Numbered from the stretch's first letter, positions 22,054 to 32,049 are shown. The stretch: 64,000 nt of DNA from Spartinivicinus ruber (GCF_011009015.1 NZ_CP048878.1:1415501-1479500), one strand, 5' to 3'. The notes: generated by a model not told the origin, from the sequence alone. A program made the numbers and translations.

Positions 22054-24141
22054 GTGAATCCGATAAAGAAAACATTTCAATTTGGTGATCAGACAGTCAC
22101 TATGGAAACTGGTCGTATAGCAAGACAGGCTAGTGGTGCAGTGATGGTCACAATTGGTCAGCTAGCTGTGCTTACCACTGTTGTTGCTGCAAAAACGGCT
22201 CAAGATGGCCAGGATTTTTTTCCGCTATCTGTTCATTACCAGGAAAAAATGTATGCAGCTGGCAGAATTCCTGGTGGCTTTCATAAGCGTGAAGGTCGTC
22301 CAAGTGAAAAAGAAACCTTAACGTCTCGACTAATTGATCGTCCTATTCGTCCTTTATTTCCTAAAGGCTTTATGAATGAAGTACAAGTTATTTGTACAGT
22401 GGTTTCAACTGATAAAAAACAAGATCCAGATATCGCTGCATTGATTGGTACTTCCGCTGCTTTAGCATTATCTGGAGTGCCATTTAATGGTCCAATTGGT
22501 GCTGCTAGAGTGGGTTTTGTTGAAGAGCGTGGGTATATTTTAAACCCAACTTATCAAGATCTTGAGCAATCAGAATTAGACATGGTAGTGGCTGGTACTT
22601 CAGAAGCCGTATTAATGGTTGAGTCTGAAGCTGAAGAACTCACCGAAGATGAAATGCTTGGAGCAGTGCTTTTTGCCCATCAAGAATATCAAACTGCTAT
22701 TCAAGCAATTAAAGAGTTTGTAGAAGCAGCACAAGTAACTCCATGGGAGTGGCAGCCTGCTGAAGAAAATACTGCTTTAATTGAAGCGATTAAAGCTGAC
22801 TTTGAACAATCAATTGCAGAAGCTTATAAAATCACCGAAAAAATGCAGCGTTATGATCGCTTAACTAATTTACGTGATCAAGCAGTAGAAAAACATGCTA
22901 ATGAGGAAGCTGGTGTTACAGTGAATGCAGTAACTGCAGCCTTTGCTTCGATAGAGAAAAAGTCGGTAAGACAAAGTGTGGTAAACGGTTTACCAAGAAT
23001 TGATGGACGTGACACTAAAACAGTACGTCCACTGAATGTTGAAGTAGGTGTATTACCTAAAACACATGGCTCTGCTTTATTTACCCGTGGAGAAACGCAG
23101 GCATTAGTGGTAACAACTCTTGGCACCACAAGAGATGCACAAATTATCGATTTTCTTGAAGGTGAGAGAAAAGAAAATTTCTTAATGCACTATAACTTCC
23201 CTCCTTACTCTGTTGGAGAGTGTGGGCGAATGGGAGGTACTGGACGTCGTGAAATTGGTCATGGCCGTTTAGCCCGTCGTGGAATTCAAGCAATGTTGCC
23301 AAAGGGCGATGAGTTTCCTTATACCGTACGTGTTGTATCGGAAATTACTGAGTCAAATGGCTCAAGCTCCATGGCTTCTGTTTGTGGTGCTAGCCTTGCG
23401 TTAATGGATGCTGGGGTACCATTGAAGGCGCCGGTAGCAGGTATTGCCATGGGGTTGGTTAAAGAAGACGACAAGTTTGCTGTATTAACTGATATTTTAG
23501 GGGATGAAGATCACCTTGGGGACATGGATTTTAAAGTAGCTGGTACTTCTGAAGGGGTTACCGCACTACAAATGGATATTAAAATCCAGGGGATTACTGA
23601 AGAAATTATGGAAGTGGCATTAGACCAAGCAAAAGATGCTCGCTTACATATTCTTGAGGAAATGAATAAGGTTATTAGCAAAGGCCGCACTGAGCTATCT
23701 GAGCATGCACCTACAATGCTATCAATGAAAATTGACTCAGATAAAATCCGTGATGTTATTGGTAAAGGTGGTGCCACCATTCGCTCAATTTGTGAAGAAA
23801 CGGGTGCTTCAGTTGATATTGATGATAGCGGTGAAATAAAAATTTTTGCTGATAATAAAGAAGCAGCCAAAAGAGCAGAAGATCGGGTAATAGAAATTAC
23901 CTCTGAAGCTGAAATAGGACAGATTTATCAAGGCAAGGTGACTCGTGTCGTTGATTTCGGTGCTTTTGTTAGCGTATTACCAGGTAAAGAAGGCCTAGTA
24001 CATATCTCGCAAATTTCTAACCAGCGAGTAGAAAAAGTGAGTGATCACTTGAGTGAAGGGCAGGAAGTTACTGTTAAAGTAATGGATATTGATAATCGTG
24101 GTCGGATTAAGTTGACTATGAAGAATCTTGAGACAGCCTAA
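22054..24141 (+). CDS. pnp: Polyribonucleotide nucleotidyltransferase (PNPase)
   Basis: A 695-residue PNPase, the phosphorolytic 3'-5' exoribonuclease of the degradosome. Two RNase PH domains are separated by an all-helical linker. The first contains [20 protein letters not shown]. The second contains [13 protein letters not shown] and the catalytic-core [19 protein letters not shown], given here as [12 protein letters not shown] then DFKVAGT. KH ([20 protein letters not shown]) and S1 ([20 protein letters not shown]) domains close the protein. It starts at GTG 22054 with AAGGAT nine bases upstream. Length matches E. coli (711). Confidence 0.98.
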   Translation: MNPIKKTFQFGDQTVTMETGRIARQASGAVMVTIGQLAVLTTVVAAKTAQDGQDFFPLSVHYQEKMYAAGRIPGGFHKREGRPSEKETLTSRLIDRPIRPLFPKGFMNEVQVICTVVSTDKKQDPDIAALIGTSAALALSGVPFNGPIGAARVGFVEERGYILNPTYQDLEQSELDMVVAGTSEAVLMVESEAEELTEDEMLGAVLFAHQEYQTAIQAIKEFVEAAQVTPWEWQPAEENTALIEAIKADFEQSIAEAYKITEKMQRYDRLTNLRDQAVEKHANEEAGVTVNAVTAAFASIEKKSVRQSVVNGLPRIDGRDTKTVRPLNVEVGVLPKTHGSALFTRGETQALVVTTLGTTRDAQIIDFLEGERKENFLMHYNFPPYSVGECGRMGGTGRREIGHGRLARRGIQAMLPKGDEFPYTVRVVSEITESNGSSSMASVCGASLALMDAGVPLKAPVAGIAMGLVKEDDKFAVLTDILGDEDHLGDMDFKVAGTSEGVTALQMDIKIQGITEEIMEVALDQAKDARLHILEEMNKVISKGRTELSEHAPTMLSMKIDSDKIRDVIGKGGATIRSICEETGASVDIDDSGEIKIFADNKEAAKRAEDRVIEITSEAEIGQIYQGKVTRVVDFGAFVSVLPGKEGLVHISQISNQRVEKVSDHLSEGQEVTVKVMDIDNRGRIKLTMKNLETA

Positions 24142-24169
24142 GGGTCGCTCAATCTAATATATAAATTAT

Positions 24170-24200
24170 AAAAGGGTCTCATGACCCTTTTGTTTTTTTT
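24170..24200 (+). terminator. pnp terminator
   Basis: AAAAGGGTC (24170-24178) and GACCCTTTT (24183-24191) form a nine-pair stem around TCAT. The tail GTTTTTTTT follows. It closes the conserved housekeeping block. Confidence 0.9.
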
Positions 24201-24356
24201 AGGCTTATATTAAAGCTACTTTAAGCTGAACCTTCTAAAAACTCTTTGCTTCATTTTCCTTGTAAAATCCTCTTTACTATTCCAAGCTACCCTAGTGTAC
24301 TACGTAAGTAGTATAAAAATGCGATTCCATTGTTGTTAATATTCGTATATCAGCAG

Positions 24357-24378
24357 TAAATCCTTCATGAAGGATTTA
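24357..24378. promoter_or_regulatory. 22-base perfect palindrome upstream of the PAAR gene
   Basis: TAAATCCTTCA (24357-24367) is followed at once by its reverse complement (24368-24378), 43 bases before the PAAR start. There is no T-tract, and a zero-length loop argues for a dimeric-regulator operator rather than a terminator. The regulator is unknown. Confidence 0.5.
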
Positions 24379-24421
24379 ATATTTCGCGATAGTAGATAGT
24401 AATAGGTCTGGGAGTCATTTT

Positions 24422-24712
24422 ATGCCAGCAGCAACTCGACTTGGTGATATTTGTACAGGGCATGGTTGCTTTCCTCCTCGTCCCTCAGTAACTGGCAGTG
24501 CAAATGTTGTCATTAATGGTAAACCAGCAGTAAAAATGGGTGATATGTATATGTCCCATGGTTGCTCTAATTGTCCTCCACATCCAGGTTCTTTAGCTGG
24601 GGGCTCATCTTCTGTTGTTATTAATGGTTCACCTGCCGGCCGTGTGGGAGATTCGATTAGTTGTGGTGGATCAGTGGCAATGGGCAGCGCCGATGTTTTT
24701 ATTGGTGGTTAA
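24422..24712 (+). CDS. PAAR-domain protein (T6SS spike tip)
   Basis: A 96-residue stand-alone PAAR protein, the sharp tip that caps the VgrG spike of a type VI secretion system. The start MPAATRLGDICTGHGCFPPR and the internal repeats NVVINGKPAVKMGD, SVVINGSPAGRVGD and ADVFIGG are the PAAR pattern. His and Cys residues (GHGC, SHGCSNCPPH, SCGG) are suited to bind the tip metal. It has no C-terminal effector extension. It is separated from the tss operon by 301 bases and probably has its own promoter. Confidence 0.93.
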   Translation: MPAATRLGDICTGHGCFPPRPSVTGSANVVINGKPAVKMGDMYMSHGCSNCPPHPGSLAGGSSSVVINGSPAGRVGDSISCGGSVAMGSADVFIGG

Positions 24713-25013
24713 ATCTGTACGGCATTAAATGTACACGCCTCTTATCAACATTGCTCAATTTTTCAGTCTTTAGTCTAACCTTTGGAGAGAATGCTTAGGC
24801 ATGGCTAATAATTGATAGGCTGTATCTGACTAATAAATAACATGCTGTATTTATTGGTTGATTATAAGGGGTAATATTTGATAGTTATATGTCAATTGTG
24901 TGACAGAATTGAGTGGTTAATTTCATATAGCAAACACAAAGCAGTGATTATCTGATTACTTATTAGTCTGAGGCTTAAGTTCGTTTACCTCCATTAAGCA
25001 AAGAAGACAGAGG
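24713..25013. other. 301-base gap between PAAR gene and tss operon
   Basis: This is AT-rich and contains no gene-sized ORF. The only structure I can point to is TGTCA-N6-TGACA at 24890-24905, a short inverted repeat that could be an operator. The promoter of the sapC-tssABC transcript should lie here, but no convincing -35/-10 or sigma-54 (GG-N10-GC) pair was found. Confidence 0.4.
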
Positions 25014-25793
25014 ATGAGCCAAAAAAACTACGCTTTTTATCAGCATATAGTGCCGTTACGAGCAGCAGAGCATCAGGTGCTGAAAATTGCTGAAAACTAT
25101 CAGTATGGCTTTGCTAAATCAGTTAATGCGGTGTATCTCGCTGATATAGAATTTAATCAGGCGTGTAAATTTTATCCAATAGTTTTTGTTCAGCACGAAG
25201 ACCAGATCCAACCCAGTGCTCTGCTTGGTTTAGAACATGAAGTGAATTTGTTTGTTAATGATAAAGGGGTGTGGACTGTTAAGTATATCCCTGCTTATAT
25301 ACGGCGATATCCTTTTATTTTGGCTGACACTCCTGAAAATGCTAATGAATTAATTGTCTGTATTGATGATGCAGCTCCGATGTTAGTTAAGTCAGCAAAT
25401 ACCAGTGCGATTAAAGCTCAAGGATTGTTTTCTGAAAAGGGTGAAAATAGCGAGTACTTGCAAAGTAAGGTTGATTTTTTGAAGCACTTTCAACAAGCCA
25501 GTGCTTCAACCCAAACATTTTGTCAAAAACTGAAGGCACTAGATTTATTTGAGCCAATGAACGCTCAAATAAGTATGTACAAAGGGGATAACTTATCCCT
25601 TACTGGCTTTATGGTTGTGAGCAAGAAAAAGCTGCAAGCATTAGCTGAATCACAACTTAGAGAATTAATCGCAACTAATTATATGCAGTTGATTTACGAA
25701 CATTTAAGCTCTCTCAGCAATTTAAGTACGTTAGTTGATAAAACTGCAGCGCTAAGAACGATTAGGAAGGCTAGAGAGGCTGGTAGAGCATGA
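25014..25793 (+). CDS. SapC family protein
   Basis: A 259-residue soluble protein that I recognise as SapC-like from several stretches: FYPIVFVQHEDQ, SALLGLEHEVNLFVNDKG, YIPAYIRRYPFIL, LKALDLFEPMNAQI and LSLTGFMVVSKKKLQAL. The SapC family is named after a Campylobacter surface-layer-locus protein; its biochemical role is unclear. Here it is the first gene of the T6SS operon and overlaps tssA by four bases (ATGA), so it is cotranslated with it. No signal peptide is visible. It may be an accessory or adaptor of this T6SS; that is inference from position only. Confidence 0.8.
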   Translation: MSQKNYAFYQHIVPLRAAEHQVLKIAENYQYGFAKSVNAVYLADIEFNQACKFYPIVFVQHEDQIQPSALLGLEHEVNLFVNDKGVWTVKYIPAYIRRYPFILADTPENANELIVCIDDAAPMLVKSANTSAIKAQGLFSEKGENSEYLQSKVDFLKHFQQASASTQTFCQKLKALDLFEPMNAQISMYKGDNLSLTGFMVVSKKKLQALAESQLRELIATNYMQLIYEHLSSLSNLSTLVDKTAALRTIRKAREAGRA

Positions 25794-27436
25794 CATTGGA
25801 TGTAGAGAAGTTGTTGGCGATTGCTACTAAGTCACTACCTGATACCGCTCCCCCCGCATCAGAAGCACGTTATGCAACCAGCTATGAAACTGCAGAAGAG
25901 GAAGTTAGCAAAGTTGGTTCACTCACTGATCAAGGCTCAGCCAATTGGCGCAAAGTTGTTGAATCCTGTAGTGAGCACTTAACCAATCAATCCAAAGATA
26001 TTTTAATTGGTTGCTATTTAGCTCGAGCATTATTCGAGCAGCATAATTTAGCTGGAGCCATTACTGGTTTTAAAATAGTGGCTACTATGTGTGACGCTTT
26101 GTGGGATGTGATGTTTCCGCCAAAAAAGCGGATGCGTGCCAGGGGTAATGCCATTGAGTGGCTCGTGGATAACTTGGTTCCGGGGTTTGAGCTCTGGCAG
26201 CCCACACCATCAGATAGGCCACAGTTAAATGAATTGGTTGATATTATTCAACAACTGGAGTCTTCCTTACCCGATAAAATGGGTGATCATGCCCCAGCAA
26301 TGGGCGAATTAAGAAGGTTATTGGTCACCAAGCTGGAATCTCTTCCAGCAGAACCAGAACCTGCCCCCGAGCCTCAGTCCACACCAGCTGAAGAAGTAAA
26401 GGCCAGTGAGGAGCTAGCACCTGCATCATCAGCTATCGCACAATCTACCCCAGCGAAGCCTGCGTCAACTCCTTCCTCTGCTACCAGTTCAACTGCTGCT
26501 TTGGCACCGATAACAGGTGATATTGTTAACGAGCGTGATTGCCAAAAAGCTATCCGACAGGTGCAAGATAGAACACGTATAATAGCCGATTACCTTCGCC
26601 AGGCTAAGTTGGATAGCCCATTAGCTTATGAGTTAAATCGACAAGCAACCTGGATGAATATCTGGCAGTTACCCCATCATCAAAATGGTTTAACTCAGCT
26701 CATGCCAGTGCCAAAAGACAAGCGCGAACAATACGACCAAATGTTGGTTAATGGTGAATATCGGGAGTTAATTCCTGAAGTCGAAACCAGTATTTCAAAG
26801 GCTCCGTTTTGGTTAGATGGCCATCGGCTGGTAGCTGAAGCATTACAACAGTTGGGATTTATTGATGCTAGCCGAGCTGTGGTGATGCAGCTAGGTTTGT
26901 TTTTGGAAAAATATCCAGAGCTAACCAACCTGCAGTTTAAAGATGAAACACCTTTTGCAGATGATGATACTCAAGACTGGATCAAATCAACTGTTGCTGT
27001 AGCTTTAAGTGGTGGTGGGGTGAATACTGGAACTATTAGTAGTGCTGAGCAGGATAAAGAGCCTTGGCTAGTTGCTTATAAAGAGGCAAAAGAATTGACC
27101 AAGCAAAAGCAAATTCCTGCTGCCTTGGGGGTGTTTCAGCACGGTATTCAGCAAGCAGCCTCAGGCAGAGAACGGGTTTACTGGCAACTGCAGCAAGCAC
27201 AGTTTTGCTTTGATTTAAAAAAATATGAGCTAGCCTGTCCTTTATTAGAAGCAATTGACCAGCAGCTAGGTGAAAGCAATTTATATCACTGGGATAGTGA
27301 ATTAACCATACAAACCACAGTGATGTTGCTAAAGTGTTATAAAAAACTATCAAGTAAAGACTTGGATAAAGCCCGAGTTGACCAGTTGCAAGCGCGTTTG
27401 TGTTGTTTGGATATGGCTGCGGCTTTTGATTTATAG
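25790..27436 (+). CDS. tssA: Type VI secretion protein TssA (ImpA/VasJ type)
   Basis: A 548-residue TssA, the cap/priming protein that guides polymerisation of the T6SS tail tube and sheath. An ImpA N-terminal domain lies at about residues 1-180 (CSEHLTNQSKDILIGCYLARALFEQ, given as CSEHLTNQSKDILIG and YLARALFEQ; DVMFPPKKRMRARGNAIEWL). A Pro/Ala/Ser-rich linker (about 195-245) follows, then a VasJ-type C-terminal domain with the hallmark NRQATWMNIWQLP and helical repeats. It overlaps sapC and precedes tssB by 53 bases. Length fits the long-TssA class. Confidence 0.9.
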   Translation: MTLDVEKLLAIATKSLPDTAPPASEARYATSYETAEEEVSKVGSLTDQGSANWRKVVESCSEHLTNQSKDILIGCYLARALFEQHNLAGAITGFKIVATMCDALWDVMFPPKKRMRARGNAIEWLVDNLVPGFELWQPTPSDRPQLNELVDIIQQLESSLPDKMGDHAPAMGELRRLLVTKLESLPAEPEPAPEPQSTPAEEVKASEELAPASSAIAQSTPAKPASTPSSATSSTAALAPITGDIVNERDCQKAIRQVQDRTRIIADYLRQAKLDSPLAYELNRQATWMNIWQLPHHQNGLTQLMPVPKDKREQYDQMLVNGEYRELIPEVETSISKAPFWLDGHRLVAEALQQLGFIDASRAVVMQLGLFLEKYPELTNLQFKDETPFADDDTQDWIKSTVAVALSGGGVNTGTISSAEQDKEPWLVAYKEAKELTKQKQIPAALGVFQHGIQQAASGRERVYWQLQQAQFCFDLKKYELACPLLEAIDQQLGESNLYHWDSELTIQTTVMLLKCYKKLSSKDLDKARVDQLQARLCCLDMAAAFDL

Positions 27437-27489
27437 CCCAAAGTATGCGTGATTTATAGGTAATAGTAAGTAATAGAGGGAAATGAAAG

Positions 27490-27990
27490 ATGGCTAAAGA
27501 GGGTTCAGTAGCACCAAAAGAGCGAATTAATGTCGCCTACAAGCCTGAAACTGGTGATGCCCAAGAAGAAATCGAATTACCCCTAAAAGTCATGGTGGTA
27601 GGTGACTTCACTCACCGTGAAGACGATCGTCTAATTGAAGAGCGTAAGCCTTTCAATGTGGATAAAGACAACTTCAATGATGTGCTTAAAAGCCAGCGGG
27701 TAACGATTGATCTAGCTGTGCAAAATACCCTGGTTGACAACCCAACTGAAGACGACGAGTTAGGGGTTAATTTACGCTTCGAGAACATGCGTGACTTTGA
27801 GCCAGAAAGTATTGTCAGACAAGTGCCTGAACTGAATCAGTTGCTGGAATTAAGAAATGCACTGGTAGCGCTCAAAGGACCTTTAGGTAATGTACCTGCG
27901 TTTCGTAAGGCAATTCAAGGAGCGCTGGCTGATCCCGATTCACGGGAAACCATCTTAAAAGAGTTGGGCATTGAAGGCATCGCAGAGTAA
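27490..27990 (+). CDS. tssB: T6SS contractile sheath small subunit TssB
   Basis: A 166-residue TssB (VipA/ImpB), which co-assembles with TssC into the contractile sheath. Family stretches RINVAYKPETGDAQEEIELP, KVMVVGDFTHREDDR and FNVDKDNFNDVLKSQ are clear, and so is the C-terminal helix with LLELRNALVALKGPLGN. The ATG at 27490 has GAGGG about ten bases upstream. It lies 25 bases before tssC, the invariant pairing. Confidence 0.97.
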   Translation: MAKEGSVAPKERINVAYKPETGDAQEEIELPLKVMVVGDFTHREDDRLIEERKPFNVDKDNFNDVLKSQRVTIDLAVQNTLVDNPTEDDELGVNLRFENMRDFEPESIVRQVPELNQLLELRNALVALKGPLGNVPAFRKAIQGALADPDSRETILKELGIEGIAE

Positions 27991-28015
27991 GTGACTAATT
28001 GGCTAGGAGAGTACA

Positions 28016-29500
28016 ATGGCTGATTCACCAGAAACAAAACCGGAACAGACTGCCCAGGAATTAGAAGGTGGTTCTTTGCTGGACTCCATTGTTCAGCAAA
28101 CCAAGATGAAGCCTAATGATGAAGGCTATGATGTGGCAAAAAAAGGTGTAAGTGCCTTTATTTCTGAACTGCTAAAGCCACAGAATAAGGAAGAGCGGGT
28201 CAATAAAAACTTGGTTGACCGAATGATTGCTGAAATTGATGCCAAGCTAAGCAAGCAGGTTGATCAGGTTTTACATCATGACAAATTTCAGTCCGTAGAG
28301 TCATCATGGCGGGGCTTGAAATTATTAGTTGATCGCACTGATTTTCGTGAAAATGTAAAAATTGAAGTGCTGAATGCTTCAAAGCAGGATTTATATGATG
28401 ACTTTGAAGATGCACCAGAAATCACTAAGTCTGGGTTATATAAGCTGGCTTATACTGCAGAATACGGTACCTTTGGTGGCCAGCCAGTAGGCGCTATTAT
28501 TGCCAATTACGAGTTTTCGCCAAGTGCCGCTGATGTAAAACTATTACAAAATGCTGCCAGCGTTTCTGCTATGTCCCATGCGCCGTTTATTGCTGCAGCA
28601 GGCCCTAAATTCTTTGGCTTGGATAATTTTGAAGGGTTACCAAACCTGAAGGATTTAAAATCTATTTTTGAAGGTCCACAATTCGCAAAATGGCATAGCT
28701 TTAGAGAGTCAGAAGACTCTCGTTATGTAGGTTTAACTATGCCTCGTTTCCTGCTTCGTCAACCTTATGATCCAGAAGACAATCCAATAAAGGCATTTGA
28801 ATATAAGGAAGACGTATCAGCCAGTCATGAAGACTATCTATGGGGTAACACCGCTTATACGTTTGCTACCCGGCTAACGGATAGTTTTGCTAAGTATCGC
28901 TGGTGTCCAAATATTATTGGCCCTCGCAGTGGTGGTGCAGTAGAAGACTTACCAGTTCACCTATATGAATCTATGGGTGATATTGAAATGAAAATTCCCA
29001 CCGAGGTTTTAATATCTGACCGACGTGAGTTTGAATTGTCTGATGAAGGCTTTATCCCACTCACTATGCGTAAAGGCAGTGATAATGCTGCATTTTTCTC
29101 GGCAAACTCCGTACAAAAACCGAAAAATTTTGGTAATAGTCCAGAAGGTAAAGCCGCTGAGCTTAACTATAAGTTGGGTACACAGTTGCCGTATATGTTT
29201 ATTATTAACCGTTTGGCTCATTATCTAAAAGTGCTACAGCGGGAGCATATTGGTAGCTGGAAAGAGCGTACTGACCTAGAACGTGAGCTAAATAATTGGA
29301 TTCGTCAATATATTGCTGATCAGGAAAATCCATCTGCTGAAGTCAGAAGTCGTCGACCATTGCGGGCTGCTAAAGTAACTGTCTCGGATGTCGAGGGGGA
29401 GCCAGGCTGGTATCGAGTTGGTTTATCCGTTAGACCACACTTTAAGTATATGGGCGCTGATTTTACCCTATCGTTAGTTGGTAAATTGGATAAAACCTAA
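28016..29500 (+). CDS. tssC: T6SS contractile sheath large subunit TssC
   Basis: A 494-residue TssC (VipB/ImpC), the main sheath subunit that contracts to fire the Hcp tube. Recognisable segments are FQSVESSWRGLKLLVDRTDF, AYTAEYGTFGGQPVGAIIAN, GLTMPRFLLRQPYDP and the C-terminal PGWYRVGLSVRPHFKYMGAD. TAGGAGAG precedes the ATG. It pairs with TssB and is a substrate of ClpV (TssH) after contraction. An 18-bp hairpin lies downstream. Confidence 0.98.
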   Translation: MADSPETKPEQTAQELEGGSLLDSIVQQTKMKPNDEGYDVAKKGVSAFISELLKPQNKEERVNKNLVDRMIAEIDAKLSKQVDQVLHHDKFQSVESSWRGLKLLVDRTDFRENVKIEVLNASKQDLYDDFEDAPEITKSGLYKLAYTAEYGTFGGQPVGAIIANYEFSPSAADVKLLQNAASVSAMSHAPFIAAAGPKFFGLDNFEGLPNLKDLKSIFEGPQFAKWHSFRESEDSRYVGLTMPRFLLRQPYDPEDNPIKAFEYKEDVSASHEDYLWGNTAYTFATRLTDSFAKYRWCPNIIGPRSGGAVEDLPVHLYESMGDIEMKIPTEVLISDRREFELSDEGFIPLTMRKGSDNAAFFSANSVQKPKNFGNSPEGKAAELNYKLGTQLPYMFIINRLAHYLKVLQREHIGSWKERTDLERELNNWIRQYIADQENPSAEVRSRRPLRAAKVTVSDVEGEPGWYRVGLSVRPHFKYMGADFTLSLVGKLDKT

Positions 29501-29519
29501 AAATATAGCGTTATTTAGT

Positions 29520-29559
29520 CAGAAAGTAAGATCGGCCTTAGGGCCGTTCTTACTTTCTG
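29520..29559 (+). repeat. 18-bp near-perfect hairpin between tssC and tssE
   Basis: Arms 29520-29537 and 29542-29559 pair at 17 of 18 positions around a TTAG loop (CGGCC/GGCCG at the apex). There is no T-tract after it, so it looks like a transcript-stabilising or attenuating stem that could keep tssBC mRNA more abundant than the baseplate genes downstream. Confidence 0.75.
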
Positions 29560-29587
29560 GCAACTGCTAAATCTGCAGGAATGTATT

Positions 29588-30004
29588 ATGGCCTCAGAAT
29601 TGCGCTTATTTGAGCGAATCCAAAATGCTGAAGCAAAAAGCCATTACACTATGGCATTTGATGAGCGTAAGTTACATCGCTCTGTTCTTGCTCATGTCCA
29701 GGAAATGCTAAATGTGCGGGAAGGCAGTGTGATGGCATTACCTGAATACGGTATGCCAGACTTTAACGATTTGGTATCCCAGTTTCCAGATGCAATAAGC
29801 GAGATTAAAAAAGCAATTGAAGAATTTTTAACTGAATACGAGCCGCGTTTGTCGTCAATTCGAGTGAAACACTATGATGACCCGGATAACCCGTTGGTGC
29901 TACGTTTTCATATAGTCGCTGATGTCGAGCTTGAAGAGAAGAAAACTCGAATTACTTTTGAAACGGAGTTGGCAGGGACAGGGTATGCAACGGTTAAAGG
30001 CTAA
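29588..30004 (+). CDS. tssE: T6SS baseplate protein TssE (gp25-like)
   Basis: A 138-residue TssE, a lysozyme-like gp25 homologue that links baseplate wedge and sheath. Features: LRLFERIQNAE, the segment SVLAHVQEMLNVREGSV, LPEYGMPDFNDL and EPRLSSIRVKHYDD. GCAGGA seven bases before ATG 29588 supports this start. It is separated from tssC by the hairpin. The following 263 bases before tssF hold no convincing gene. Confidence 0.95.
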   Translation: MASELRLFERIQNAEAKSHYTMAFDERKLHRSVLAHVQEMLNVREGSVMALPEYGMPDFNDLVSQFPDAISEIKKAIEEFLTEYEPRLSSIRVKHYDDPDNPLVLRFHIVADVELEEKKTRITFETELAGTGYATVKG

Positions 30005-30267
30005 ATCCTCTTCGGGAATGACTTTTAGGGGGTGTTGTCTGCATTCTTCACCCCAGTCACCTATTAGTTATAGGCTCCTGTGGCTTCATCACTTGACGGC
30101 CTGGCTAGCAATTTTTAGCTCAATTCATGTTGTTATCGTTAGCCTCACAGTAGTGGCAAGAACCATAAAAGTCCTTCACTTTGAGGATTTCCTGAAAAAT
30201 GTTTTTAAATAAAAAATGACTGAAAAAAATAACAGTGTAAAAGTGGGTTACGGGCTAAGAGGTTGCT

Positions 30268-32049
30268 GTGGCTTTTAATAAGTACTTCCAAGATGAACTG
30301 GCTGCTGTTCGGGAACTGGGAAAAGAGTTTGCGGAAAAAAATCCACGTTTGGCACCATTTTTATCGGTGCGTGAGCAAGATCCTGATGTTGAGCGACTAA
30401 TAGAAGGGTTTGCTTTTCTAACCGGAAGGCTTCGCCAAAAACTGGAAGATGAACTACCGGAATTATCTCACTCGGTTATGAGTTTATTATGGCCTAATTT
30501 TCTTAAACCAGTGCCATCGATGAGTATTATCCAATTTCGGCCTGATAGTAGTATTTCTGATAAATACCCAATTAAACGTGGAGCTAGAGTCGCTTCCTCT
30601 CCAGTGGATGGCACCCGCTGTACCTTTAAAATAGCTTATGATGTCGATCTTTATCCTTTTGATTTGACCGGTTTAAATTACCGTCAGCAGGCTGTTGGTA
30701 GTAGCATTCAATTGGACTTTCAGTTAGTCGGTAATGCGGTTTTAAGTGAAATAGATCTGGATTATTTAAGGTTGTTTTTACATGGCGACTTCAATATTAG
30801 TTTGACCTTGTATCATCTGTTTGTCAGGCATATAACTAAAATCGAGTTTGTGTTAAAAAATGGTGAAGAAACCATTGCCCTCCAGTTAGATAAATCATCT
30901 GTTTATCCGGTGGGTTTTGCTGAGAATGAAGCACTATTGCCTTATTCAGATAACACTTTTTTAGGCTATCGATTAATTCAGGAATATTTCAGTTTACCTG
31001 AAAAATATTCGTTTATAGATATTCGTGGCCTAAGTAAGCTGTATCAAAATGAAAGTATTAGTGATTTGCTGCAACAGGCAAAGCAGTTTTCTCTTAATAT
31101 TTATTTTGATCAGAGCATCGAACGGCAGAATGTGCCTAAAAAGGAAAATATTCAGCTATTTTGTACTCCGGTTGTTAATTTATTCAGCCATGATGCAACG
31201 CCGTTACGGATGGATCAACGGCGTACAGAGTATCGTATTCTACCAGCAGGTGAAAATCCTTTACATTATGAAATTTACAGTGTTGATAAAGTAGTGGGGT
31301 GGGGTCATAGTGATCGTTTACGGCGCGATTATAAACCATTTGAATCATTTGACCATGCCACTAGTTTAGGGGGTAATCAGCAGGATATTTATTATCGAAC
31401 CCGGTTAAAAAGCTCTGTGACTCAACAGGGAGTGGATACCTATCTGTCGTTTGTTTCCCATAATGATGAAGATTTATCTCCACAGGCTGAAACTATTTCG
31501 GTTGATTTAACCTGCAGTAATCGTGATCTACCACAAAAGCTGTCTATTGGTGATATCAAACAAACTATGGGAGAAACCCCGGAATTTGCGCCTTTTACGA
31601 ATATTACCAAAGTTACTCACTCGTTCACCCCACCATTGGATAAAGGGTTTCACTGGCGGGTGATTTCTAATATGTCTTTAAATTATGTGTCGTTGGTGAA
31701 TGTGGCGGCATTGCGAAGTGTGTTGTCGACCTATGATTACCGTAGCTATTACGACCGACAATATGCCAAAGTCAGTAAAAGCCGCTTAGAAGGTATTGAA
31801 GAAATTGAACACTTTAATATTGATCGGCTTTATAAAGGCTTACCCATCAGGGGAATTAAAACCCGCCTACATTTACGGGAAAGTAAATTTGCCAATGAAG
31901 GAGATATGTATCAGTTTGCCTCGGTTTTAAATGAATTTTTTGCCCTGTATGTGTCATTGAATTCATTTCATATGTTAGAAGTCGTTGGAATTGAGAATGG
32001 GGAGATTTACGAGTGGGAAGCGAGAATAGGCCAACAACCCATTCTTTAA
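30268..32049 (+). CDS. tssF: T6SS baseplate protein TssF
   Basis: A 593-residue TssF (ImpG/VasA), the major wedge component of the baseplate. The start FNKYFQDELAAVRELGKEFA and FLTGRLRQKLEDELPELSHS are characteristic, as is the C-terminal GDMYQFASVLNEFFALYVSL region. It begins with GTG at 30268 (VAFNKYFQ) after AAGAGG. It overlaps tssG by 37 bases, so the two are made together as the wedge (TssE-F-G-K) requires. Confidence 0.96.
   Translation: MAFNKYFQDELAAVRELGKEFAEKNPRLAPFLSVREQDPDVERLIEGFAFLTGRLRQKLEDELPELSHSVMSLLWPNFLKPVPSMSIIQFRPDSSISDKYPIKRGARVASSPVDGTRCTFKIAYDVDLYPFDLTGLNYRQQAVGSSIQLDFQLVGNAVLSEIDLDYLRLFLHGDFNISLTLYHLFVRHITKIEFVLKNGEETIALQLDKSSVYPVGFAENEALLPYSDNTFLGYRLIQEYFSLPEKYSFIDIRGLSKLYQNESISDLLQQAKQFSLNIYFDQSIERQNVPKKENIQLFCTPVVNLFSHDATPLRMDQRRTEYRILPAGENPLHYEIYSVDKVVGWGHSDRLRRDYKPFESFDHATSLGGNQQDIYYRTRLKSSVTQQGVDTYLSFVSHNDEDLSPQAETISVDLTCSNRDLPQKLSIGDIKQTMGETPEFAPFTNITKVTHSFTPPLDKGFHWRVISNMSLNYVSLVNVAALRSVLSTYDYRSYYDRQYAKVSKSRLEGIEEIEHFNIDRLYKGLPIRGIKTRLHLRESKFANEGDMYQFASVLNEFFALYVSLNSFHMLEVVGIENGEIYEWEARIGQQPIL

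Noticed and set aside
29922-30212. 96-codon ORF after tssE
   Set aside because: It begins inside tssE in another frame, has no ribosome-binding site, and its translation is low-quality hydrophobic sequence without family resemblance.
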